Assembly: GCA_003254905.1 (NCBI GenBank)
Contig: QANU01001061.1
Location: forward strand, 1-64,000
Length of the DNA: 64,000 nucleotides
Source of the DNA: Nissolia schottii
Lineage: Eukaryota > Streptophyta > Magnoliopsida > Fabales > Fabaceae
Reading direction: 5' to 3'
The notes under the pieces were generated by a model. It saw only the letters and a program-made list of their open reading frames with translations, ran no database searches and was not told the origin of the DNA. Below are positions 10,638-21,399 of the stretch, one piece after another. Made by a program: the position numbers and the translations under genes. Every line of letters begins with the position of its first letter. Position 1 is the first letter of the stretch.

Positions 10638-12044
10638 TCACAGATTACCCTCGTCAGGTACACAAACTCGGTTGCTAAAGCGTATGATGCCATCACTTCC
10701 TACTACTGCTTCCTTGACCTTCCCTTCCTTCACGGCCTTAACAAACTTCAGCCAGAGGTCCTCTTGACAGTGTTGCTGAGCTTCGACTATCCTCTGCTTG
10801 AAGCTGCTAGTAATTTGTAGTGGACCTAGCTTGATACTGTTCTCCTGTCTAACCACCCCCAAATTCAGGTCTCGAAACTGCTCCAGCAGCTTTGACTCTT
10901 CTACCATCATCTGAGCCATGTACAACGCCTTCCTGCTCAGCGCATCCGCCACCACATTTGCCTTTCCAGGATGGTAGTTCAGACCAAAGTCATAGTCTTT
11001 CAAAAACTCCATCCACCTCCTTTGTCTCATATTCAACTCCTTTTGATCAAAGAGGTATTGTAGGCTCTTGTGGTCGGAGAATACTTCAAATCGGACACCA
11101 TAAAGATAGTGCCTCCATATCTTCAAGGCAAACACTACTGCTGCTAACTCCAAGTCATGAGTTGGATAATTCGCCTCATGGGTTCTTAGCTGTCGGGATG
11201 CATAAGCCACCACTTGGCGGTTCTGCATGAGCACACATCCAAGTCCCATCCTCGAGGCGTCACAGTACACCTCATACGGCGCGTGAGGATCTGGCAGAAT
11301 CAGTACAGGAGCGGTGGTCAACTTCTCCTTGGGCTTACAGAAGCTCTCCTCGCATTCCGGTGACCACTCGAACTTAACTCCCTTGCGGGTGAGCTTGGTA
11401 AGGGGCAATGCCAACTGAGAAAACCCCTTGATAAACCTTCGGTAGTAGCCTGTAAATCCTAAGAAGCTCCTGATCTCCGTGATTGTGGTCGGTTGCTCCC
11501 ATTCTATTATAGCCCCAACCTTGCTCGGATCCACCGAGATTCCCTGCTCTGTCACTACATGTCCCAAGAACTTCACTTCCCTCGTCCAGAACTCGCATTT
11601 GGAAAGCTTGGCATACAGCTGCTTCCCCCTCAAGACATCCAAAACCAACCTAAGATGCTTGGCGTGACCCTCTTCGGTCTTTGAATACACCAGAATATCA
11701 TCTATGAAGACTATCACGCATTCATCCAAGTATGGTCTGAAAATCCGGTTCATATAATCCATGAAAATCGCTGGGCCAGTAGTCAACCCAAACGACATCA
11801 CGGTGAACTCATAGTGGCCATAGCGAGTCCTAAAAGCCGTCTTGGGAATGTCTTTATCTGCAACCCTTGTCTGATGATAACTTGAGCGTAAGTCAATTCT
11901 TGAGAAAACCTTAGCTCCTCTCAGCTGATCCATCAAATCATCTATCCTTGGCAACGGGTGCTTGTTCTTGATCGTGACCTTGTTCAGTTGCCGGTAATCA
12001 ATGCATAGCCCCATCGAGCCGTCTTTCTTATTTACGAACAACAC
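10638..12044 (-). pseudogene. pol (RT-RH): Tekay-like reverse transcriptase / RNase H (468-residue open segment)
   Basis: This is the longest open frame of the window. RT motifs include DYRQLNK (about residues 16-22), [11 protein letters not shown] with the first catalytic Asp (51), and the active-site box FIDD (113-116). RNase H follows with its acidic residues in YCDAS (Asp262), HDLELAA (Glu299), FSDHKSL (Asp324) and VVADALS (Asp367). The catalytic residues look intact. Deviations include DLRSSYHQ where DLRSGYHQ is usual, and TGPAIFMD where TNAPA-type sequence is usual. An in-frame stop at 12081 separates it from the protease side, and one at 10638 separates it from integrase. It would copy element RNA into cDNA in the cytoplasmic particle. 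Confidence 0.93.
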
Positions 12045-12080
12045 TGGAGCTCCCCACGGTGACGCACTAGGTCGAATAAA

Positions 12081-12851
12081 TCACTTGTCCAGTAGTTCCT
12101 CTAACTGCTTTTTTAGCTCCTGCAGCTCTACCGTAGACATCCGGTATGGCGCCATCGAGATTGGTCCAGCTCTCGGAACCAAGCTAATAGAGAATTCCAC
12201 TTCTCTCTTCAGGGGATACTCTGGAATATCATCAGGGAACACGTTCGGGTATTCACTCACCACCGGAATATGCATCACGTCCTGCTTTGCCTCCACCTCT
12301 GACGAAGCCAGAAAAATGAAGCTCTGGTTCTCCATTGGACAGTAGTACAAAACCACTGGTTCTCCATTAGAAGGCAGCATGGCTGGAACCGCGGAAGGAA
12401 AAGTTACCAACTTCTTCGCATAATCCAAGATCACCTGGTTGTTGCGTAACCAGTCCGTCCCAAGAAATACATCCAAACCCACTAAGGGTAAACAGATAAG
12501 ATCAGCTACGAACATCCGATCTTGTAACTGAAGTGGACACTGGAGACATACTTGACGAGTCTCAAAAGGTGGGGCAGTAGGAGTAGACACCCTCAGTGTG
12601 TAGGGTAGTACTACAGGCAATAGGTGCAGCTTCCTGACACTATCATGGGAAATAAAGGAGTGCGATGCCCCTGAATCATACAATACAGTTAAAGTAGTAC
12701 CCAGAATAATGCACTTACCCATAATCAGACCTTCGGCATCCTCAGCCTCTTCTCCAAATAGGGTAAAGACTTTTCCTTGTTGCTGAACTGGTTGTGGGAC
12801 TGCTGTGCAGAACTTGGCAAAGTGACCACTTTGTCCACACCTATAGCACAC
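12081..12851 (-). pseudogene. gag-pro: Tekay-like gag zinc knuckle, protease and linker to RT
   Basis: The segment opens with a canonical CCHC knuckle CYRCGQSGHFAKFC (residues 2-15), the nucleic-acid-binding end of Gag. The aspartic protease active site LYDSGASHSFIS is at about residues 58-69, and a protease-like QVILDYAKKLVTF stretch sits near residue 138. The segment continues to the pre-RT linker ELQELKKQLEELLDK and ends at a stop at 12081. The protease would cut the Gag-Pol polyprotein during particle maturation. Its catalytic Asp-Ser-Gly is present. The knuckle is separated from the rest of gag by stops near 12960-13090. Confidence 0.9.
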
Positions 12852-13928
12852 CCTCTGCCCGGCGAGGTAATCACCAAGGTGGGACTTCCCGCATTTGGGA
12901 CACGGCGGTCTGGCCTCCCTGTTTGGTTGACCTCCTCGGGCCTCTTGTCCAAAGCTTCTTGCAACTCCACCCTACTGTGGTGGCCTCACTGTCTGCTACT
13001 GGGGTTTAACCACTGGTTGCGGGGGCCTGGGAAATCTTGGTCCCATCGAGTCCTGTGGTCTCACGGTCCACTGCTGTGGTCGCTGAAGAAACTATCCCCT
13101 ACCCCTGCCAGGGAACGGAGCCTGAAAGGGTCCTTTCTGGCGCTGTGCCTGCGAAGAACTCCCTTGCTCCTCTATCTTCCTCTTGTTCCTGGTGGTCCTA
13201 GCCCTGGCCAAATTCCTGGTCGACTCCTCTAGTGTCATGCACTTACTAACCAGAAGGGCGTAATCTTGGATGTCCCAATGGTTAATAGCCATCTGCAATT
13301 CTTCCTTCAGTCCCCTCTGAAACTTTTCGCACTTCCACGCTTCATTGGGGTGCAACTGATAGGTGCTAGAATAGTGGCATAGTCTCTCAAAAGTGGACGT
13401 GTATTCCGCCATTGTCATGTCCCTCTGTTGCAGCTCTAGAAACTCAGCTTCCTTCTGATCCCTAAGCCCCTTAGGGAAATACTTGTTCAAGAGAGCAGTG
13501 GTAAACCGATCCCAGGTGACAAGACCTCCCTGTTGTTCTAAAAGAGGTCTGGTAGAGTTCCACCAGGTCCTAGCCGTACATCACAGCTTCCTTGCAGCAA
13601 ATCAAGCCTTCTGCACCTCTGTACAGGGGACATCCTCAAAAACCTGCTCCATCTGTGCTATCCAGTTATGAAAGAGTTCTGGGTCCATCAACCCTTCAAA
13701 AGTCGGGGGGTTTGCTCTTCCAAAATCTGCAAACTTCTTCGCTTCTGCCTCTTCCGCTGTCCGGGCCGGATTCCGATACATGGCGGCTGCTGCCATCTGA
13801 TGCGTTGCATGTGCTTGGGCTTGAGTGGCTTGGGCCTGAGCCTGAGCAGCCTGGGCCATCTCCCGAAGGATGTCAGCAAATTCTGCTGCTCTATTGTCCG
13901 CTGTGTATAATCTCTACGAGGCAGCATG
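12852..13928 (-). pseudogene. gag: Tekay-like gag (broken)
   Basis: The minus strand encodes a start region (MLPRRDYT, about 13925), a frameshift, an Ala/Gln-rich stretch, then the gag domain with FADFGRANPPTFEGLMDPEL and the downstream MNKYFPKGLRDQKEAEFLEL and MTMAEYTSTFERLCHY motifs (13092-13490). These are typical of chromovirus Gag. A Pro/Arg-rich linker leads to the CCHC knuckle at 12851. Stops lie at about 13602, between 13490 and 13600, at about 13092, and near 12960. Gag would form the particle and bind RNA; this copy is dead. Confidence 0.88.
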
Positions 13929-14082
13929 CTTAATCTGTTGTACCTGCACAATCCCGAGTTGATCAGTCTCAAGAAGGAGGGTACACATAACTTAGCACAT
14001 ACCACATAGCAAAGACATACACAATTATTCATGCTCGGAAGCATAGTGCAGCTCAGTCCATAGGCTCACGTAGGACTAAACT

Positions 14083-14094
14083 GCTCTGATACCA
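14083..14094 (-). other. Primer-binding site, tRNA-iMet type (Tekay-like element)
   Basis: The minus strand reads TGGTATCAGAGC, the standard plant initiator-Met tRNA primer site, two bases inside the 5' LTR end at 14097. Confidence 0.93.
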
Positions 14095-14096
14095 AC

Positions 14097-17000
14097 TGTA
14101 ACACCCTAGCTAACTGCACACTCTCGAGTAGTACGCAATACTCACTAGGTTGTTAATCATTTGGTGGGATTACTTACTGTCCTTTATTATCGTTCGAAAA
14201 TACCAGAGTAAGGAAAATATGGACCATTTTAAAACTTTTCTGTTTGTTACTTCATTTGCAAAATATGAGCCATGCGTGAATCAAAGCATATGATACAAGT
14301 GATAGAGCCGAAGCTTAAAAGTGATAATCATTACTGGCATAAATAATTACATAACAAGTATCTGGTCCATCACGTATTACAACCAACAGAGTATCATAAT
14401 AGTTTACATATATAAGCCAAGTACATCAAAATACATCTCAAAATATATCAAAATATAACAAAATGTCCATCTGAGGCCAAGCTAGACTGGCTCATCCTCA
14501 GTCCTCTACTGCTCCACGTGCGGCTCCTCGTAGGGCTCCTCGTAGCCCTCATACTCTTCGCCTGCTCCTGGAAGCATAAGCGAGTGGGGGTGAGAACAGT
14601 CGTCCTCAGTAGTTAACCTTGGCGTAGGGGATCTCTTTTCTCGCTTATCAACCGGCCGCTCAGGTGTTTCTAAGTGAACATGCATACTAACATCCTACTG
14701 ATTATTATCTGGCCTAAGGCCCTGAATGACTTTATCTACTTTACTAGGTGACTGGGGAACTAGTCTTGCTTATCTAAGTTCTCGTGCTTGTTAACTTTTC
14801 TTGCGTACATACATAGCCGTCTCGAGCGTTTTCTTGACGGTATTTACTTCATACACATGCTCATATACATATACTTATACATTACATGCTCGTACATCAT
14901 GCCATTTCATATTCATTCCTTTCATGCTTTATACACGCTAACTTTGTGACTCTCTCATGCATACCGGGTAACTAATGGACCGGGACGCATCCTGCTTTCC
15001 ATGCTCTCGGCTAACTAATGGACCGAGGCTGCGTCGGCTCCCAGCTAACTAATGGACCAGGGTCGCGCTGAGTCTTTCTCACTCATGTAGATGCAGGAAA
15101 ACATCTACAACCTACTTCTGTCCTCTGATTGATGTCGACCAGGCAGCGCTATAACCTGAGTGGTTGCGAACCACCGCGGATAACTAATGTTCTGTCTCCG
15201 ATCATCAATAGAGATAACTGTCCACCTAGTGGGAGGGCGAGGGGTTGGCCCTTTCGACGCAACCAAGTGGAGACCCATACATCATCATATCATCATCATT
15301 TCTTAGGCGTGACGTCACCCTTTTTCATTCATCATTTCTTTACTTCCTTTCTTTTCATTCTTTTCTTTCTTTCGTTTCATTCCTCATCATTAACCAATCC
15401 ACCCCTTTGGGGGAATGGTGAGGGGCGTTTCCGCCAAGAGAGATACCTACTATCATATAATGATTCCCTAAGGTTCAATTATGCTCTTTAATACTTTATG
15501 CGATTAACTTCTAGTTCTCATGATGCATGACATTATAATCATTCCTAAACATATTCATTCTACATGCAATGTTCCACATACATCCTGCATCAGTCAAATC
15601 AATGGTTGTTGGAACTATGGCCCCAGATAGATTTTCATAAACATTTGTTTTCAAACTATTTTCATCTCGGTCTTCAGACTGCTCAGCGGTTCATGAGGCC
15701 GCTCAGCGGTTCATAAGGCCGCTCAGCACCCTGAACTTCGTCTTCGCTTTCAAAAACCTTTTAAAACATTTACTAAGTGCAGCCCTAGACCGCTCGGCGG
15801 TCCCTTGGGCCGTTCAGTGCTCTGGGCGCAACTTAGGCCTCTTGCTTTCTTTTCTTACTCTTTCTTGCATCTTTGCTCATGCCCACTTTTTGGGGTCTTT
15901 CCATCAGTTCCAACAGCCATCAAACAATATATTTTACCTCAACGAATCATGGAGAAATCATCTACAACCTAAGCCTAACATTGCTAGCATAAACTACTAT
16001 AGTTCACATAATCACTTAGAATCACACATAAGCAAACATAAGCTCCCAAGGAGGTGAGCAAGCCAAGTTTACCCACAAGCTTTAACAACCAAAAATATAC
16101 ATTTATCCTCATCAAATCACTAATAGCACATGCAAGTTTATTTCAAGGCAAAAATCACATATTATGTGCATTTTCTCCTAAATCACATAAACGAGCAAAA
16201 AGGCCTAGAACCATCAAGGGATGATTTTAATTAGTTACCCACCTCTCAAGAAGGCTGGTGAAGGTAGTTGGGAGTGAAGTTCCACAAGCCTTGATGTTCC
16301 CAAAGCTTTATGTCACCTTTCTCCAAAATGAGAACCTTGCACAATGAAGAGGATGATGATGTTGTTCCTCTTGGTTGTGAATGTAAGAAAATGAGAACTA
16401 AGATGAGGAGACTTTGGGGTGTGGTTTCGGTTCTTGGGGGTGAAAGAGGATGGCAAGAATGCTTGCTTTCTTGGAGACAAAGTGGTGTTCTTGGAGCTTG
16501 GCTTGAGGTGTGGTTATGGAGGATTGTAGAAGATGAAATTTTCTTGAGATTTTTGGGGGAGGGTTCGGTTTTGGATGGCTGAATGGTGGGGGAAATTAAT
16601 TGATTTTAGGATTTAATAAAATGTGATGAATAGTGGAAGGTATGGGCGCATAGGTATGGCTTATGATGTGATTTGGTTTTGATGTGTAATAAAGCATGGT
16701 GATGGAAAGTTTGGAAGCATGATTTAAGGGATTATTTTTGGCCCAAAAATCTCTTCAAAATCGTGCAGCCCTTCTTTTTGCAGCTGCTGAAATTTCATTT
16801 TTTTTTCGGTTCCGGTTCGCTCGTGTTTTATCGCTCGCATTGTTGGTGCGTCGCGCACGGTCGTCCGAAAAATATTCCGTTTATACCGTCGCGATCCTCT
16901 AATTTCCCCTACCTAAGGGTATTAATATTTAAAGGTGTTTGTGAATTTTTCTCTGGGGAAATATTTTCACGGACACCTTTTTCGCGTCGGGAAATTTCAT

Positions 17001-17170
17001 CGGCGAACAGCGGCTATTCAATTGTCTAGCAAATTTCCTACCGCGACACGTTTTATTTCCTAGGGATATTCTACCTAATAATTTCTCATTTTTATTCTCT
17101 AATCATGATTAGAAGTTAATGTGGTATTTATATGTACGATTATTTCTCTAAGAAAAATCGGGATGTTACA
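14097..17170 (-). repeat. 5' LTR of the Tekay-like element
   Basis: 3074 bp, TGTAACACCC...GATGTTACA. It is next to the primer site on one side and the CACAG duplication (17171-17175) on the other. It is near-identical to 6307-9330 apart from scattered substitutions and the remodelled palindrome array. Confidence 0.92.
15680..15830. repeat. Remodelled CGCTCAGCG cluster in the 5' LTR
   Basis: It holds two exact CGCTCAGCG motifs and several decayed ones (TGCTCAGCGG, CGCTCAGCAC, CGCTCGGCGG, CGTTCAGTGC) around a spacer of about 80 bp that is absent from the other LTR. Confidence 0.85.
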
Positions 17171-17801
17171 CACAGAGACTTTCTCCGGGTGCCTGCACAA
17201 AAGTAGAAATTGCAGTATTTAAATCCATAAATTTGGACTGAGAAAAATACCTTGCACAGAACTTCTCCTCCAGTTGATCCCAATTAGACAAAATATGTTG
17301 TGGTTGATCCAGCAACCACCCTTTGGCTTTTCCAATTAGTGTTAGGGGAAACATCCTTAAAAAGATTGATTCTTCATTGGCTTCCGACATTCTCGCGGTC
17401 CCACAGAGTTCGTAAAACTTTATAAGATGAGCATAAGGATCCTCATAATCCAAACCTGCAAACGGGTTAGCATATAATAATTGTACCAAACCAGGTTGCA
17501 TCTGAGGTGAACGTTGAGCTCCAGTAGTTCTGCTCATTCTTATGATGTTCCTAGGGGTAAAGTTTACAAAACCCCTATTGTCATTGGCTCCTGTAGTGTG
17601 GGCAGCACCAGTGTTGTCACCAGCTCCAGTATTGTCAGCCATGTTTTCTTGTTGGGTGGTTGAAGAAGTTGATGATGAAGTTGCCTCTTGCTCCTGTCTT
17701 TGTTTGGCTAGTTGTCTTTTCTTCTTTTTACTATTTTTCCTTGATGTAGCTTCAATCTCAGGGTCAAATAACAATTGGTCTTTAGAAGCCTTACCTCGCA
17801 A
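17171..17801 (-). pseudogene. gag: Athila-like gag, N-terminal segment (interrupted by the Tekay insertion)
   Basis: The minus-strand frame runs from LRGKASKDQLLFDPEIEAT (no ATG at this point; TTG at 17801, with a stop just upstream) through a Lys-rich basic stretch and a Gly/Asn/Ala linker (TGAGDNTGAAHTTGANDN). The retrotransposon gag domain follows, with YANPFAGLDYEDPYAHLIKF, MFPLTLIGKAKGWL and EEKFCARYFSQSKF. It stops at the CACAG duplication, where the inner LTR begins, and its continuation is 5534-6301. The sequence fits Athila/Tat-group Gag. The gene is disrupted and cannot give a full-length product. Confidence 0.88.
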
Positions 17802-17947
17802 GAGCTAAAGAAATGTACACTAGCCAATAAGATTAAATCAATAGAGTTGATAGATAAGATAACAAAATAAAAAGAATTATACAGTAATTTACAAATACTC
17901 ACAATTGCTTAATTAAACAAAACTCAAGCTACGTATTTTGACGCAAC
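17802..17947. other. 5' leader of the Athila-like element
   Basis: This short AT-rich leader lies between the primer-binding site and gag on the minus strand. I see no other feature in it. Confidence 0.5.
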
Positions 17948-17965
17948 TCCCCGGCAACGGCGCCA
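17948..17965 (-). other. Primer-binding site, tRNA-Asp type (Athila-like element)
   Basis: The minus strand reads TGGCGCCGTTGCCGGGGA, the primer site I associate with Athila/Tat elements, four bases from the LTR start at 17970. Confidence 0.9.
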
Positions 17966-17969
17966 AATT

Positions 17970-19592
17970 TGATGAAAGCCAAATTTCACTTTCTCTAATC
18001 TTGACACAGCTTCAGTTCGTCACAACTGTGCCAATTTCGATGAAAGCGTAATCGCACTTCTTGTCGTTCAAATTAAATATATACCTTTCTTACGGCTTTC
18101 AGATTCACGAGGAATCCAATTGCAGTATAGTCGGGTATAGTCGAATCCACATAGAGTTGTAAAATACCGTTCTTGAGTTTGTTCAATTAAACAATGAGGT
18201 GAAGGAATTTGTAATTTGATTGATAGATAAATAATCTAAATAAATAAATGACATGAAAATAAAAAGGCAACAAATCAGAGGTAGATCCAAAGCTTGTTGG
18301 GAATTGAATCATATCATAGTTTCATGCATCCAGTTACTTATTACACAGAACTATTATTTCATTGATTGCCCGCCACCAGTTCATAACTTTGTCATTGCTT
18401 TCACACATGAAAAGATCACATGTTTCCTTTATTAAAACGTCCCTCTCGCACACAAGTTTAACAAGTACGCCAGCATTAATCCAGATGTTAAAATGGCTAA
18501 GTCTTATTCCAGTTATGGCAACAAGAGTTAGATGAAATGATTTAGTTTAGACTCTAATGATTGTAACTTTCGTTCACAACGTTCAAGTCTAAAATCTAGC
18601 TTAGCATAGCGATATTGATCTTAGCTTGGTTACGACTTAATTAATATAACTTTCGTTCATACAATCAAGTCCCAAATCAAGAATCAAAACACTAAACAAA
18701 GACTAGCATTAAGCATAAAATCATTTAAGCGAATCATAAGAAATAGATAAATTCATATGCAAAAGTACATGGATACAATCATACTAAAATAATGACCAAA
18801 TTCCCAACAACAAGAGGATTACAAATCCATCTTACAAGAGAATATCAGAGGCAAGTTTTAAAAGCTTACCATGACACAGTTTCACGCTATCATGACAGCG
18901 GTTCGCCAAGCTTCCTTGATCTCTCGGCTCCTTCACAGGCCTCCTCTTTGTTGCTAAACTAAACTAAACTAAAGATTACAAGTGAAAATGTAAAAGAATG
19001 AGGTTTGGAGGAAGAAATGGGGTACGGGAATGTATTTTTCGAAGTGGCACGGCCTCCTCTATTTATAGGCAAAATCTAGTGTCCCCGCTCAGCAGTTTTG
19101 GTGTCACCGCTGAGCGATTATGGTGGACTCGCTGAGCGGCTTGTACTTTATCGCTTAGCAGCGTAATCATTATACGCGGAGTAATAAATGCTCTGGCAGC
19201 TTTTGCAGGGGCGGCGCTGACATGTCAGAGCGGCGCCGCAATCCAGGCTGGCTCCAGCTGGCGTAATAAATGCACCGAGTGCAAGTGGCTGCCGATGTGC
19301 TATCGCTCAGCGACCAGGGTGAAATCGCTGAGCGGTCTTGTCCTTATGCACTGAGCGATTCATATGTACCGCTGAGCGGTCCTTCGCTGGTTTTGTTATT
19401 TTTAGCTCTTTTCCACTTTTGCCCTTTCGCTCCATTCTTGATGGGATTCTTCTCAATTAATTAGGTTGCATCCATCTTAATATATATTATAAACCTACAC
19501 AAAATCGGGGAATTTAGTGAGATAATTTTTGAAAATGTATGCAAATAAGTGCCATTTTAATAGGTCAAAATTATGTAAATTGGGCCTTATCA
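17970..19592 (-). repeat. 5' LTR of the Athila-like element
   Basis: TGATGAAAGCC...CCTTATCA, 1623 bp. It matches 2051-3591 from 18052 onward. Its first 82 bp contain two GATGAAAG copies and have no counterpart in the other LTR. A TATA box on the minus strand lies at about 19057-19070. Confidence 0.87.
19086..19382. repeat. CGCTCAGCG/CGCTGAGCG cluster in the Athila-like 5' LTR
   Basis: Five exact motif copies and three decayed ones (CGCTCAGCAG, CGCTTAGCAG, GCACTGAGCG) lie upstream of the TATA box. The decayed forms differ from the intact 3' LTR copies by C-to-T or G-to-A transitions. Confidence 0.88.
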
Positions 19593-20640
19593 GCCCTCAA
19601 ATCTCGAAACAGCATATAATCACCGTTGACAGCACATCGATTCAAATAATATCAGAAAGAAATGCTAAGTGTTCCTTCCCCCAATAATCCAACCATAAAA
19701 CTCCAATCCTACAAATCTATCATAAGAAAGTAAGTCTCTATCCTAGTACCAATAAAGTTATTGCAGGTATACCTAATTATTGCAGAAGTCCTTGGCTTGT
19801 GCAAGTTGCTTGTTCAAATCTCCTTTGATCCTCAACCTCACAACAAATCTACAAGTTCACGTCCACAATTGGGCCAAATCGTAAAACAAGACAACATCAA
19901 TTCAAACGTAGACAATTCCAATTTTGAAACTAGTGGCAAGCAGATTAAAAGAAAACGAAAATAAAGTGGCAAGGAAGCAACATGGAGTGGGAGCTTTCTT
20001 GTAAGCTTCCATAGAAGCAATGTGGAATAAAACAAACTGCAATAACTTGTAAGTAACAATTTCCCTGAACACTCAACTGAATGAATTTTTGTAAGTAACA
20101 ATTTTTTCAGGAAAAAAATTAACAGAAAACATAACTGCAATCACTCACAGCCACCTCATCTCTACCATCCTCAACCACCAACAACCCACCTCATCACCAT
20201 CCTTTTTATCCTCACACCACTCTCAACCACCGAACCACCATGGACACACCCTTAGCCACCAAACCAACACAACATACACGCACCCACCGCCCAAATCAGC
20301 CAGAACACACACACACCCAAATCGATAGAGACAGAGAGGAAGCATAGAGAGTTTGCATGCATTAATAGTTGCAGTGGATTAAAAGAAAAGGAAAACAATG
20401 TGGCAATCAAAGGACAAAACAAATTGAACCAACAATGTAGGAGGAGGTCGACCTCTAGTGGCGAAGTGGAGACAGTGGCAGCAAGAACCCGAGGTGGTGG
20501 GGCGCGGCGGTGGCGCGGCGGAGTGGCGAACACTGCTAGGAGTGTTGGTCATAGGGAGGAGAGAGTGGAGAGGAAGAAGAAGTATGAGAATGAGGAGAAG
20601 AAAAAGGAAAATCACTTAAGTTATTAGTTCTGACCTTTAC
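19593..20640. other. Right-hand CACTA internal sequence, no identifiable gene
   Basis: It includes the second copy of the CACTA direct repeat (19826-19931) and a purine/GC-rich stretch (20440-20560) with short frames I cannot identify. A run of CCACC-type sequence lies at 20150-20290. Nothing resembles a transposase. Confidence 0.45.
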
Positions 20641-21099
20641 CGTCAGACTTAACCGACTGTAAACTGATATACCGATGGTAACAAATATAGATCAAAACGG
20701 GTCGTTTAATTAAAACAGTTAATGTCGGGTTAGCTATATACACCGTTAGTAACCAAATAAATCTGGCGCCAACATTCGGAGCCAAATTATTTAATTACCG
20801 TCGACTTAGATCAACCGACGGTAATTTTGCTGAACGAAAACGATGCTTTTTGGTTATGCAACATTACCGTCGGTTGGTTTTATTTTTTGACGGTAATGAC
20901 CTAGCCCTATATCCTGCACCAATTTCAAAGTCATTACCGTCGGTACCCACTTTTGTATGACGGTAACGCATCAGTATTTACCGTCTATCTTTCTGACGGT
21001 AATATTGGATTAGTGTATAGGGTTTTTACCATCAGTATCATCCGATGGTAATGTAAAATTAATTTTTGCCCGCCCTGGCAACACTTTAATTGAGCGATT

Positions 21100-21197
21100 A
21101 ATAAAGACCAAGACCAACATGGTTGTAGTCAAGTTGGGGAAAAAATAACGTGACGACCCCCAACCTGATTACCACCACCTTGTACTTGGTCTTTATT
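21100..21197. repeat. Foldback hairpin A with 40-bp arms
   Basis: Arm 21100-21139, starting AATAAAGACCAAG, pairs imperfectly with arm 21158-21197, ending CTTGGTCTTTATT (about three quarters of bases match). The loop is about 18 nt. TTGAGCGATTAAT precedes it, as it does hairpin B. Confidence 0.75.
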
Positions 21198-21284
21198 ACT
21201 CTCCCAATTAACGTGACGCCAGCAAGCTGTTCGGCAAAAATTAATTAAATAAATAATATATACATTGAGCGATTAATGATAACA

Positions 21285-21399
21285 AAGTCCAAGATAGTGG
21301 TAGTCATCAGCTTGGTGGTAGACAACTTGACACCCACCATCGATTGATTGGGCCAAATCATCACCCCAACGGACTGCTGATTACCACTATCTTGGACTT
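21285..21399. repeat. Foldback hairpin B
   Basis: AAGTCCAAGATAGTGGTA (21285-21302) pairs perfectly with TACCACTATCTTGGACTT (21382-21399). Further imperfect pairing follows (GTCATCAGC with GCTGAT), and the loop is about 65 nt. It is a diverged tandem duplicate of hairpin A, with similar arm themes and the same TTGAGCGATTAAT leader. Confidence 0.75.

Larger units (their letters stand above)
6307..17170 (-). mobile_element. Complete-structure Tekay/Del-type Ty3/gypsy chromovirus (degenerate coding)
   Basis: The 10.86-kb element has 3.0-kb LTRs (6307-9330 and 14097-17170), the 5-bp duplication CACAG, a tRNA-iMet-type primer site (14083-14094), a polypurine tract (9331-9345) and, on the minus strand, gag, CCHC knuckle, protease, RT, RNase H, integrase and a C-terminal chromodomain in that order. 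Domain order, large LTRs and the chromodomain point to the Tekay/Del clade. Stops and frameshifts occur in every major coding block, so this copy is not autonomous. It lies inside the gag gene of the Athila-like element in the same orientation. Confidence 0.92.
2051..19592 (-). mobile_element. Athila-like Ty3/gypsy element, gag-only (TR-GAG-like), inserted in CACTA and itself split
   Basis: Paired LTRs (2051-3591 and 17970-19592) flank an internal domain that is only about 3.5 kb once the inner Tekay insertion is removed. The internal domain reads on the minus strand: tRNA-Asp-type primer site, Athila-like gag, then about 1.9 kb of non-coding sequence and a purine tract. No protease, RT, RNase H or integrase frame is visible in 3592-5533, so the element is a gag-only derivative. 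The right side is followed by GCCCT, but no matching duplication is visible on the left, where the LTR lacks its first 82 bp. Confidence 0.8.

Noticed and set aside
20400..20627. Arg/Gly-rich frame in the GC-rich patch of the CACTA right arm
   Set aside because: It is short, compositionally biased and open on both strands, with no match to CACTA proteins that I recognise.
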